From Parachlamydiales bacterium (lineage in GTDB: Bacteria; Chlamydiota; Chlamydiia; Chlamydiales; SM23-39), in the NCBI GenBank assembly GCA_003151315.1, contig PLXF01000046.1, forward strand, positions 14,393 through 21,239: a stretch of DNA of 6,847 bases, read 5' to 3'. The notes under the pieces are model-generated. The model had not been told where the DNA came from. It saw nothing but the letters and a program-made list of their open reading frames with translations, and searched no databases. The translations under genes were made by a program, and so were the position numbers. This document shows, one piece after another, positions 1 to 6,135 of this stretch (positions are counted from its first letter, which is position 1; each line of letters begins with the position of its first letter).

Positions 1-1
1 T

Positions 2-646
2 TTAAAAGTGGTTATGCCCTCTAATCCTTATGATGCAAAAGGACTCTTAGTATCGGCCATTGAAGACAATAATCCCGTCGTATTTCTAGAACACCGTTGG
101 TTGCACGGAATATTTGGCGAAGTGCCGAAAGAAATTTACCGAGTCCCTCTAGGAAAAGCCAAAATCCTACAAGAAGGCAGCGACATTACCATAGTAGCCG
201 CCTCCCACATGACCCTCGAAGCCTGGAGAGCGGTCCAGCTCCTTAAAAATGAGGGGATTTCTGTCGAAATTATCGATGTGCGGAGCATAAGGCCTTTAGA
301 CGAAGAAACCATCTGCGCCTCGATCACCAAAACAGGCCGCCTAATTGTGGTAGACCCCGACTGGAAATCGTTCGGATTTGCCAGCGAAATATTAGCCCTA
401 GCAACCGAAAAAAGCTTCTCTTCCTTAAAATGCCCCCCCGTGAGGATCACATACCCCGATCGGATCACCCCCACAAGCTGGAAATTAGCTAACCATTTCT
501 ATCCAACTGCGAATCACATAGCGCTAGAAATAGTGAAAATGATGAATAAGCCCCTAAATGCCTTAAAAATTGCAGAAGAAATACGAAGATTGGCAGATCT
601 TGAGCCTCTCGACGTACCCGACAAGGAATTTTGCGGCCCCTTTTAA
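2..646 (+). CDS. Thiamine-diphosphate-dependent alpha-ketoacid dehydrogenase E1 beta-like subunit (5'-truncated by window start)
   Basis: The reading frame is open from the first bases (L-K-V-V-M-P-S-N-P-Y-D-A-K-G-L-L) to a TAA at 644-646, so this is the C-terminal part of a longer protein; the GTG/ATG codons near position 8 are internal, not a start. The segment VVMPSNPYDAKGLL followed by NPVVFLEHRWLHG is typical of the pyrimidine-binding domain of E1-beta (pyruvate/branched-chain dehydrogenase) proteins. The region GSDITIVAASHMTLEAW through IDVRSIRPLDEETI to GRLIVVD is the transketolase C-terminal domain. About 214 residues are visible, against roughly 325 for a full E1-beta. The family uses thiamine diphosphate, with an alpha subunit, to decarboxylate 2-ketoacids. 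The protein continues beyond the usual family end with a short tail closing in DVPDKEFCGPF, an ending I associate with polysaccharide-cluster homologues. The following genes (sugar epimerase, methyltransferase) suggest a role in making a modified sugar rather than acetyl-CoA. Family assignment is secure; substrate is inferred. Confidence 0.85.
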   Translation, partial: LKVVMPSNPYDAKGLLVSAIEDNNPVVFLEHRWLHGIFGEVPKEIYRVPLGKAKILQEGSDITIVAASHMTLEAWRAVQLLKNEGISVEIIDVRSIRPLDEETICASITKTGRLIVVDPDWKSFGFASEILALATEKSFSSLKCPPVRITYPDRITPTSWKLANHFYPTANHIALEIVKMMNKPLNALKIAEEIRRLADLEPLDVPDKEFCGPF

Positions 647-648
647 CT

Positions 649-653
649 GGAGA
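649..653 (+). promoter_or_regulatory. Ribosome binding site of the sugar epimerase gene
   Basis: GGAGA lies five bases before the ATG at 659, within the 12-bp gap after the upstream stop codon. It supports this start and translation from the same transcript as the E1-beta-like gene. Confidence 0.6.
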
Positions 654-658
654 AAATC

Positions 659-1645
659 ATGAAAAAAGTGTTGGTAATAGGCAGTAACTCCTTCTCAGGA
701 AGCGATTTTATCGATCTTCTGCTCGAAACAGGAAGATACGAAGTAATTGGAGTCAGCCGTTCTCCTGAAAAAAGTGAGCTTTTTTTACCCTACAAAAAAA
801 GGAACTCCAACCGTTTTACCTTTCATCAGATCGATTTAAACAAAGATTTAGATCAGCTCAAAATCATCCTAGATAACTTTCGCCCCCACTATATCGTCAA
901 TTTTGCCGCGCAAAGCGAAGTGGCTCCTAGCTGGACTCATCCAGACCAATGGTTTCAAACCAATGCTGTGGCCCTCACACGCCTGGCCAATCTCTTAAAA
1001 GAGATGACCTTTCTCGAAAAATATGTCCACATCTCCTCTCCCGAAGTCTACGGCTCTTGCGAAGGGATCATCACAGAAGAATCCCCCGTGAATCCAAGCA
1101 CCCCCTATGCAGCCTCAAAGGCCGCAGGCGATCTTTCTCTGTTCACGTTCCAAAAAAACTTCCCGTTCCCGCTAGTTATGATACGGGCCACAAATGTCTA
1201 CGGAGCCTACCAACAGCTATTCAAAATCATCCCTCGCTCCATTATCAACATCAAAGGGAACAAACACATCGAGCTCCATGGCGGCGGGAAAGCGGTCAAA
1301 TCTTATATCCACATCCGCGACGTCTCAAAAGGGGAGCTGCTAGTGATGGAAAAAGGGGTTGTGGGCCAAATTTACCACCTCTCCCCCGATCAGGGAATCA
1401 GCGTCAAAGAGGTCGTCCAAACCATTTGCCAATGCATGCAAATTCCCTTCGGCAGCCTGGTGAAAGAGGTCGAAGAGAGATTAGGGCAGGACAAGGCCTA
1501 CGTAATCGACTCCACGAAAGCGAGAACTTTAGGCTGGAAGCCGACGATTTCCTTCCTCCAAGGGATCGAGGGTACAATAGAGTGGATCAATACAAACTAC
1601 ACAGATATCATCCAACAACCTCTCCAATACGTTCATAAGGAATAG
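659..1645 (+). CDS. NAD-dependent sugar-nucleotide epimerase/4,6-dehydratase-like protein (extended SDR)
   Basis: This 328-residue protein is a full-length extended short-chain dehydrogenase/reductase, the class that epimerises or dehydrates nucleotide-activated sugars in the cytosol using tightly bound NAD. The N-terminal dinucleotide-binding loop is G8-SNSFS-G14, with Ser in place of the usual middle Gly. NFAAQS (81-86) is the conserved segment at the end of the fourth strand. The catalytic Tyr-Lys pair is Y150-AAS-K154. The active-site strand reads HISSPEVYGS (124-133): Glu129 matches the catalytic Glu of dTDP-glucose and GDP-mannose 4,6-dehydratases, but the Asp next to it in dTDP-glucose dehydratase is Pro128. 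Further family landmarks are R176-ATNVYG, HGGG (207-210) and SYIHIRDV (215-222). The gene is 12 bp downstream of the E1-beta-like gene and 3 bp upstream of the methyltransferase, so all three are probably one operon. The family is clear; whether it acts as dehydratase, epimerase or decarboxylase, and on which sugar, cannot be read from the sequence. Confidence 0.9.
   Translation: MKKVLVIGSNSFSGSDFIDLLLETGRYEVIGVSRSPEKSELFLPYKKRNSNRFTFHQIDLNKDLDQLKIILDNFRPHYIVNFAAQSEVAPSWTHPDQWFQTNAVALTRLANLLKEMTFLEKYVHISSPEVYGSCEGIITEESPVNPSTPYAASKAAGDLSLFTFQKNFPFPLVMIRATNVYGAYQQLFKIIPRSIINIKGNKHIELHGGGKAVKSYIHIRDVSKGELLVMEKGVVGQIYHLSPDQGISVKEVVQTICQCMQIPFGSLVKEVEERLGQDKAYVIDSTKARTLGWKPTISFLQGIEGTIEWINTNYTDIIQQPLQYVHKE
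1637..1641 (+). promoter_or_regulatory. Ribosome binding site of the methyltransferase gene
   Basis: AAGGA sits seven bases before the ATG at 1649 and lies inside the last codons of the epimerase gene. It fixes the methyltransferase start and points to coupled translation. Confidence 0.6.
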
Positions 1646-1648
1646 ACC

Positions 1649-2308
1649 ATGGGCCAAGAAGTAGATCTTTTAATCAACTATCCAAAAGCAAAAAGAAACG
1701 TCCTAGAACGGGGACAAACAAAAACTGAAGAAGACCGGAAAATTGCGCGGCAATTCGGCAAAGATTTTTTCGATGGCGACCGTCGTCACGGATACGGAGG
1801 CTACAACTACCACCCCCGTTTCTGGACTCCCGTTGTTCCCACCTTCCAAAAGCACTACAATCTCTCCGCGTCCAGTTCTGTCTTAGATGTAGGCTGTGGC
1901 AAAGGATTCATGCTCCATGATTTCCAACAAGCGATCCCCGGCATTTCCCTAACCGGCATCGACGTCTCCCCCTATGCTATCGAGCACGCGCAAGAATCGG
2001 TCAAATCCTGCGTATCGGCAGCAGATGCCCGCAATTTGCCCTATCCTGACCATTCATTTGATTTAGTGATCTCGATCAACACAATCCACAACCTAGAAAA
2101 AGAAGAGCTAAAAAAAGCCTTAAAAGAGATCCAGCGGGTATCGAAAGGCAACAGTTTTATCACGGTTGACGCCTACCGCAACGACGAAGAAAAAGAGCTC
2201 ATGTACGCCTGGAATCTAACAGCCAAAACCATCCTACCAGTAGACGAGTGGAAAGAACTATTCGCAGAGGTAGGCTACACAGGCGACTACTTCTGGTTTA
2301 TTCCGTAA
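1649..2308 (+). CDS. Class I SAM-dependent methyltransferase
   Basis: This 219-residue cytosolic methyltransferase has the Rossmann-like class I fold. Motif I, the S-adenosylmethionine-binding glycine loop, is VLDVGCGKG (78-86). GIDVS (103-107) supplies the acidic residue expected to hold the ribose hydroxyls. DARNLPYPDHSFDLVIS (126-142) matches the Methyltransf_11 pattern around motifs II-III. The N-terminal region contains the aromatic stretch HGYGGYNYHPRFW (47-59), which I associate with methyltransferases encoded in surface-polysaccharide clusters. The start is supported by AAGGA upstream and only 3 bp separate it from the epimerase stop. It is the last plus-strand gene before a convergent hairpin. 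With its neighbours it probably methylates a sugar or a nucleotide-sugar intermediate. The methyltransferase call is firm; O-, N- or C-methylation and the substrate are unknown. Confidence 0.88.
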   Translation: MGQEVDLLINYPKAKRNVLERGQTKTEEDRKIARQFGKDFFDGDRRHGYGGYNYHPRFWTPVVPTFQKHYNLSASSSVLDVGCGKGFMLHDFQQAIPGISLTGIDVSPYAIEHAQESVKSCVSAADARNLPYPDHSFDLVISINTIHNLEKEELKKALKEIQRVSKGNSFITVDAYRNDEEKELMYAWNLTAKTILPVDEWKELFAEVGYTGDYFWFIP

Positions 2309-2319
2309 AATAGTCCCCT

Positions 2320-2343
2320 GTTGCACAGGTCTACCTGTGCAAC
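2320..2343. terminator. Convergent-gene hairpin, probable bidirectional terminator
   Basis: GTTGCACAGGT and ACCTGTGCAAC are perfect 11-base inverted repeats separated by two bases (in RNA, about ten pairs with a four-base loop). They sit in the 45-bp gap between the ends of the methyltransferase and the minus-strand protease gene, so one hairpin can serve both operons. Neither strand has a clean U-tract directly after the stem: the plus strand continues ATAAAAAATG and the minus strand AGGGGACTATTTTA. Termination may therefore be imperfect or factor-assisted. A smaller alternative hairpin, CCTGT-TGC-ACAGG (2317-2329), shares bases with the main left arm and would compete with it. Confidence 0.6.
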
Positions 2344-2353
2344 ATAAAAAATG

Positions 2354-3310
2354 TTAACGCCCCATCCAACTTTTCCACCAATAGTTGAATCGTTCCTTAG
2401 ACCCCAATTTCGGCGTTTGGATGTAGGCTATTTTGTGTTCATAATCAAAACAAATTGTATTTTGTTTGAAAAAATCGAGCCCAACAATCCCATCAATGCG
2501 CGCTTGTTCGGCTGCCATATCGATAATTAGGAATGTATGCTTTCCAAAATTGATCCCATTTCCCATCAATTTACCGGTGGAAATTTTCCTTTTTCGCCCG
2601 AAATATTTTTTTTCATCTTCTGAAAGTCTAACGATCGAGTGGGTAGCGCCTGTGTCTAAAATGAACTTTTTATCGCCGAAATCTGTTTGAAAAGTAAAAA
2701 CGGGGCCTGCATTCGTCATTTCAAATGGCAAAGACGCAAATCCCATTGTAAGAAGGCTTTCTGCTTGCTCGAGAGAGAGAGGCTTTTCAGCCAAAAACAT
2801 GTGCGCGTGAGGGAAGTCAAAAATACAGGTGTATTTCTCCAACACATTTCTTCCAATCAATCCTTCTCGATAGACTTCGTGCAACAGCCATAATTTAAAG
2901 TATAGAAGATAGGCCTGGTATCCAAGAGTGGAACCATTTTTCCAAAAATCGGGGATTTCTTCGGTAATGACCGATTCGGTAAACAGGTTCCCAATTTTAA
3001 TTTGGGGAACCTGAAAATCTACAGTCAAATACCTATCCCCCTTATAGCTCATCATTTCAGAATGGGAGTACAGTTTTTTATTTTGAATTTTTTCCAGTAC
3101 ATCCTTTCTCAAAAAGGAAAATGAAGATCCCGTATCAATTAAAGCCTTGTACCGTTCTTCTCCTATTTCAAATTCCATGAATTTGCAATAACTTAAGAAC
3201 GGCATATTTATAACATGTATTTCATCAAAACACTCAAACCCCTCATAACAATTACAAAATCCGAATAATACTCTCGAGAACATTACACTACATATACAAA
3301 AAAATCTCAT
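2354..3310 (-). CDS. Two-domain retropepsin-like aspartic protease, probably exported
   Basis: This 318-residue protein carries two aspartic-protease active-site motifs. The first is ALIDTGSSFSFL (residues 56-67, catalytic Asp59) and the second is FILDTGATHSIV (216-227, Asp219). Each is followed by the hydrophobic-hydrophobic-Gly motif of retropepsin-like folds: GLIGRNVLEKY (150-160) and DGIVGLDFFKQ (273-283). The strand after it is also repeated: TCIFDFPHAHMFL (161-173) versus TICFDYEHKIAYI (285-297). The chain is thus an internal duplication (about 45-173 and 195-297), each half able to supply one catalytic Asp as in pepsin. The first 20 residues are hydrophobic and cysteine-rich with an Arg near the start, suggesting an imperfect signal peptide. 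The ATG at 3310 is supported by AAGGA four bases upstream. The gene follows the 202-residue membrane protein gene by 17 bp on the same strand. Protease family membership is well supported; substrate, location and activity are not known. Confidence 0.8.
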   Translation of the reverse strand: MRFFCICSVMFSRVLFGFCNCYEGFECFDEIHVINMPFLSYCKFMEFEIGEERYKALIDTGSSFSFLRKDVLEKIQNKKLYSHSEMMSYKGDRYLTVDFQVPQIKIGNLFTESVITEEIPDFWKNGSTLGYQAYLLYFKLWLLHEVYREGLIGRNVLEKYTCIFDFPHAHMFLAEKPLSLEQAESLLTMGFASLPFEMTNAGPVFTFQTDFGDKKFILDTGATHSIVRLSEDEKKYFGRKRKISTGKLMGNGINFGKHTFLIIDMAAEQARIDGIVGLDFFKQNTICFDYEHKIAYIQTPKLGSKERFNYWWKSWMGR

Positions 3311-3314
3311 AAAA

Positions 3315-3319
3315 TCCTT
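3315..3319 (-). promoter_or_regulatory. Ribosome binding site of the aspartic protease gene
   Basis: On the minus strand AAGGA is followed by TTTT and then the ATG at 3310. It lies in the 17-bp gap after the upstream gene's stop and selects the first Met, hence the hydrophobic N-terminus, over the internal Met codons at residues 36 and 45. Confidence 0.55.
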
Positions 3320-3327
3320 AATAAAAG

Positions 3328-3936
3328 TTACTTTTTGTTAATTAACAGCACGTCTATCGCTCCCACAACAACCTTAAAAGCTGTAATTGCTACGCCAGGA
3401 GCATAAACGCAAACAGCAACAGCCCCAATTGTAATAGATGTGACAATAAGCCAATCCCAGACATTTTTTTGACTTTTTTTCATATGCTTTTTGCTGATGT
3501 CGGATTCTAACGTTGTATCTTCAGGATCCTCTCCATCGAGCCAGTTGAGACCCTCTAGGTAATCTGCTTCGTCGGCTTCAGGGATTTGGAACATGTGGGC
3601 CGATTCTCTTGTCGCTTCTATAATATCTGACAGGGTGAGCGCTGATCCAAACCTGGCATTCATCCCATCAACTAACTTTTGGAGAAATTGGCGGCTGTCC
3701 CCAAGTACATTAGTGGAGCCTTTTAATGTTTCCGCCACTTCTTGTAATAGCTCCTGAACCCTAGAAGCATTTCCAATATATGCCTGCTCAACAAGTTCGT
3801 TGACCAACAAATCGTATTCGGAAAAATTCTTAGATAAGGGAAACTCCTGCGCTGGAAAACAAGTTCCTATGTTAGGTACGGCGGTTAATAAGGAAAGGGA
3901 CGTGAGCACTACATTTCTATACGCTGAAATCTTCAT
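3328..3936 (-). CDS. Hypothetical exported/membrane protein, first gene of the protease module
   Basis: I do not recognise this 202-residue protein. The N-terminus has Lys2 and Arg7, then a hydrophobic run VVLTSLSLLTAV (9-20), and a possible signal-peptidase site near FPA-Q (27-30); Cys26 does not sit in a good lipobox. Residues about 38-115 look helical and soluble. A strongly acidic stretch follows (about 119-146, many Asp/Glu), then a basic patch KKHMKKSQK (149-157). The C-terminus has two hydrophobic segments, about 160-179 and 181-199, broken by Pro-Gly at 180-181, and ends in KK; this looks like a membrane hairpin. The start is preceded by GAGAAG on the minus strand. The gene lies 17 bp upstream of the aspartic protease gene and probably shares its transcript, so it could be an anchor, partner or substrate for the protease. 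That role is inference from context only. Confidence 0.75.
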   Translation of the reverse strand: MKISAYRNVVLTSLSLLTAVPNIGTCFPAQEFPLSKNFSEYDLLVNELVEQAYIGNASRVQELLQEVAETLKGSTNVLGDSRQFLQKLVDGMNARFGSALTLSDIIEATRESAHMFQIPEADEADYLEGLNWLDGEDPEDTTLESDISKKHMKKSQKNVWDWLIVTSITIGAVAVCVYAPGVAITAFKVVVGAIDVLLINKK

Positions 3937-3973
3937 AAATATCTTCTCGCGTTAAAGCTTGTCGACAAATTGG

Positions 3974-3999
3974 GTTAAAAAAATCTCTATCTTTTTAAC
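3974..3999 (-). repeat. Inverted repeat in the 5' leader of the membrane protein gene
   Basis: GTTAAAAA (3974-3981) and TTTTTAAC (3992-3999) are perfect 8-base inverted repeats with a 10-base loop. The stem is almost all A-U, with only one G-C pair at its base, so as RNA it would be weak; it may instead be a protein-binding dyad. Confidence 0.35.
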
Positions 4000-4021
4000 T
4001 ACAATTTTTTATTTAACGTAA

Positions 4022-4050
4022 GTTTTAACAAATCAATTATTTAATTTCAA
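4022..4050 (-). promoter_or_regulatory. Candidate sigma-70-type promoter for the membrane protein/protease module
   Basis: Reading the minus strand, TTGAAA (4050-4045) resembles a -35 box (five of six) and TAAAAC (4027-4022) a -10 box (four of six), separated by exactly 17 bases. It would start RNA near 4015, giving a leader of roughly 80 bases. In DNA this AT-rich such matches arise easily by chance, so the call rests mainly on position upstream of the first gene. Confidence 0.35.
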
Positions 4051-4131
4051 TTAGTATTTAATATTTTAATTAAAAATAATACTTACATGAATAAAATCGG
4101 CTTCTAGATAGTTTGTGGGGCTGTTTTTAAT

Positions 4132-6135
4132 TCAAGAATCGCTTGAGTCGGCCTTCATCATTTCGAGGCCTTGGTAGTAGCGCATGAGGTCGCGGGCGCG
4201 GGCGGCATCTTCAAAGCGGAGCTCTTTAGAGGCTTTTCTCATCTCCACTTCACATTCTTTGATTTTAGCTTCAAGATGGGGGATGTCATAGGAGGGCTTT
4301 TTAGAGGAAGTTTCTGCGGGAAGCGCCTCTTCGGAAAACCCAAAAGTCTCTTCAATAGAGGCTGCGTTGTCTCGCTTAACGCTTCGGGGTATAATGTTGT
4401 GTTCTAGGTTGTAGGCCTCTTGGACGGCTCGCCGTTCTGAGGTGACCGCTACTGCCTTTTTAATCGAATCGGTATGCCGATCTGCATACATAATCACGCG
4501 CCCTTTAAGATTACGGGACGCTCGGCCGCAAGTTTGAATGAGCGCCGTTTCGGAGCGGAGAAATCCCTCTTTATCGGCATCTAAAATAACGACTAAAGAA
4601 ACCTCGGGAATGTCTAGGCCCTCTCTAAGGAGGTTGATGCCGACGAGCACGTCAAAATCCCCCTGGCGCAGCGATTTAATTATGCGCATCCTTTCCAGGG
4701 TGTCGATGTCGGAATGGATGTATTTAGCTTTAACCCCGATCTCATTTAGATATTTGGATAGGTCTTCAGAGAGTTTTTTAGTCAGGGTGGTCACGAGAAC
4801 GCGCCCGCCGCTTCCCGATTCGATCCGAATCTCTTCCAGACAGTCGTCGACTTGGCCGGCAGCGGGACGGATCGTGATTTCGGGGTCGAGAAGACCCGTT
4901 GGACGGATGATTTGCTGGACTAGATCTCCTTGACACTCTTCCACTTCCCAGCGACCCGGAGTTGCGGAGACGAAGATGACCTGATTGAATTTTTTGTAGG
5001 TCTCTTCAAATTTTAAGGGCCTATTATCAAAGGCGGAAGGGAGGCGAAATCCAAACTCTACGAGAGCCTGCTTGCGGGAGCGATCCCCATTATACATCGC
5101 GTGAAGCTGAGGGAGGGTCTGGTGGGATTCGTCGATAAAAAAGAGGAAGTCTTCGGGAAAATAGTCGATTAGGCAAGGGGGTGGAGCTCCCGGGAGTCTT
5201 TGGCTAAAATGGCGGGAATAATTTTCGATCCCTTTGCAAAAACCGATCTCCCGAATCATCTCTAGATCGTACCTTGTCCTCTCTTTAATCCTCTGGGCTT
5301 CGACAAGGCGATTTTCCTTTTCGAAGAAGGCGATCCTTTCAGCGAGCTCTTTATTAATGGTTTGCATCGCTTCGTAGCGGACGTGCTCCGGAGTTACAAA
5401 GTGGGAACCGGGAAAAATCGTTACCGAGTCGAGCCGTTTACGCACTTTGCCAGTGATCGGTTCAATCTCGCTAATCCTTTCCACCTCATCCCCAAAAAAT
5501 TCGATCCGGTAGGCAATGTCATCTTCATAGGCGGGGACAATTTCCAAAACATCGCCACGAGCTCGGAATGAGGCTCTCAAAAGATCATAGTCGTTTCTTT
5601 TATAGTGTAGCTCGATCAAGTGCAGGAGCACATCATCGCGCCTCACTTGCTGCTTTAAAGAGAGCTTTAGGAGCATTTGGCTGTAGTATTCCGGCGTACC
5701 CAAGCCATAAATGCATGAAACAGAAGAGACGATGATTACATCGGGCCTTTCTATCAGAGAACGGGTTGCGCTTAGGCGCATTTTTTCGATCTGCTCATTA
5801 ATCGCCAGGTCCTTTTCAATGTAGGTATCGGTCCTCGCTATGTAGGCTTCTGGCTGATAGTAATCGTAATAAGAGACAAAATACTCGACGGCATTTTGTG
5901 GAAAAAAGGACTTAAATTCTTGATAAAGCTGAGCTGCAAGGGTTTTATTATGGGCCAAAATCAGGGCGGGCTTATTGAGCCGCTGAATCACATTGGCCAT
6001 CGTGAACGTTTTTCCCGATCCGGTAATACCGAGCAAAACCTGAGAGCTTTTTCCTCTCTGAAGCCCTTCTACTAAGCGGTCAATGGCTTGCGGCTGATCG
6101 CCGCAGGGGGAAAAATCGGATTGGAGATCAAACAT
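4132..6135 (-). CDS. uvrB: UvrABC nucleotide excision repair subunit UvrB
   Basis: UvrB is the damage-verifying helicase-like subunit of nucleotide excision repair: UvrA loads it on damaged DNA, it forms the pre-incision complex, and it recruits UvrC. The 667-residue length is normal. Walker A is GITGSGKT (36-43, Lys42). The beta-hairpin that clamps DNA is YYDYYQPEAY (89-98) with all the key tyrosines. The Walker B/helicase II box is DESH (335-338). SATPG (390-394) is motif III. Motif V is GINLLREGLDIPE (499-511) and motif VI is QTCGRASR (534-541). The C-terminal UVR motif, which contacts UvrC, spans about 618-653. Nothing important is missing. The ATG follows the TAA of the thyX-like gene with no gap and no strong ribosome binding site, so its translation is probably coupled to that gene. 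Variants such as SPCGDQP and CIYGLG recall chlamydial UvrB. Confidence 0.98.
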   Translation of the reverse strand: MFDLQSDFSPCGDQPQAIDRLVEGLQRGKSSQVLLGITGSGKTFTMANVIQRLNKPALILAHNKTLAAQLYQEFKSFFPQNAVEYFVSYYDYYQPEAYIARTDTYIEKDLAINEQIEKMRLSATRSLIERPDVIIVSSVSCIYGLGTPEYYSQMLLKLSLKQQVRRDDVLLHLIELHYKRNDYDLLRASFRARGDVLEIVPAYEDDIAYRIEFFGDEVERISEIEPITGKVRKRLDSVTIFPGSHFVTPEHVRYEAMQTINKELAERIAFFEKENRLVEAQRIKERTRYDLEMIREIGFCKGIENYSRHFSQRLPGAPPPCLIDYFPEDFLFFIDESHQTLPQLHAMYNGDRSRKQALVEFGFRLPSAFDNRPLKFEETYKKFNQVIFVSATPGRWEVEECQGDLVQQIIRPTGLLDPEITIRPAAGQVDDCLEEIRIESGSGGRVLVTTLTKKLSEDLSKYLNEIGVKAKYIHSDIDTLERMRIIKSLRQGDFDVLVGINLLREGLDIPEVSLVVILDADKEGFLRSETALIQTCGRASRNLKGRVIMYADRHTDSIKKAVAVTSERRAVQEAYNLEHNIIPRSVKRDNAASIEETFGFSEEALPAETSSKKPSYDIPHLEAKIKECEVEMRKASKELRFEDAARARDLMRYYQGLEMMKADSSDS

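Larger units (their letters stand above)
3937..4131 (-). other. AT-rich leader region upstream of the membrane protein/protease module
   Basis: This 195-bp stretch between the end of uvrB and the start of the 202-residue protein gene is the longest non-coding region in the window. It has about 23% G+C overall and about 14% over 3971-4080 (15 of 110 bases). It holds a candidate promoter, a 12-bp palindrome TTTTAATTAAAA (4064-4075), a weak hairpin (3974-3999) and five GTTAAA/TTTAAC hexamers. I see no small ORF with convincing coding character and no clear intrinsic terminator for uvrB. Confidence 0.7.

Noticed and set aside
433..439. A run of seven C inside the E1-beta-like gene as a possible phase-variation tract
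   Set aside because: Seven bases is short for slippage-driven switching, the reading frame is intact through it, and C-rich codons (Pro) are common throughout this operon.
949..1638. A 229-codon open frame on the plus strand inside the epimerase gene
   Set aside because: It overlaps a clearly recognisable SDR enzyme in another frame, its translation is Arg/Pro/His-rich with no domain, and it has no suitable ribosome binding site. It is a shadow of codon bias.
2354..3310. The retropepsin-like gene as a remnant of a retroelement
   Set aside because: No reverse transcriptase, integrase, gag-like frame or terminal repeat is present nearby, and the gene has a signal-like N-terminus and an operon partner, which fits a cellular protease better.
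4064..4075. TTTTAATTAAAA palindrome as an origin or attachment site
   Set aside because: A simple A/T palindrome is expected by chance in a stretch of about 14% G+C, and no other origin or integration features accompany it.
4538..4933. A plus-strand open frame opposite uvrB
   Set aside because: It is antisense to the conserved helicase motifs of UvrB, and the translation is Ser/Arg-rich with no recognisable features.
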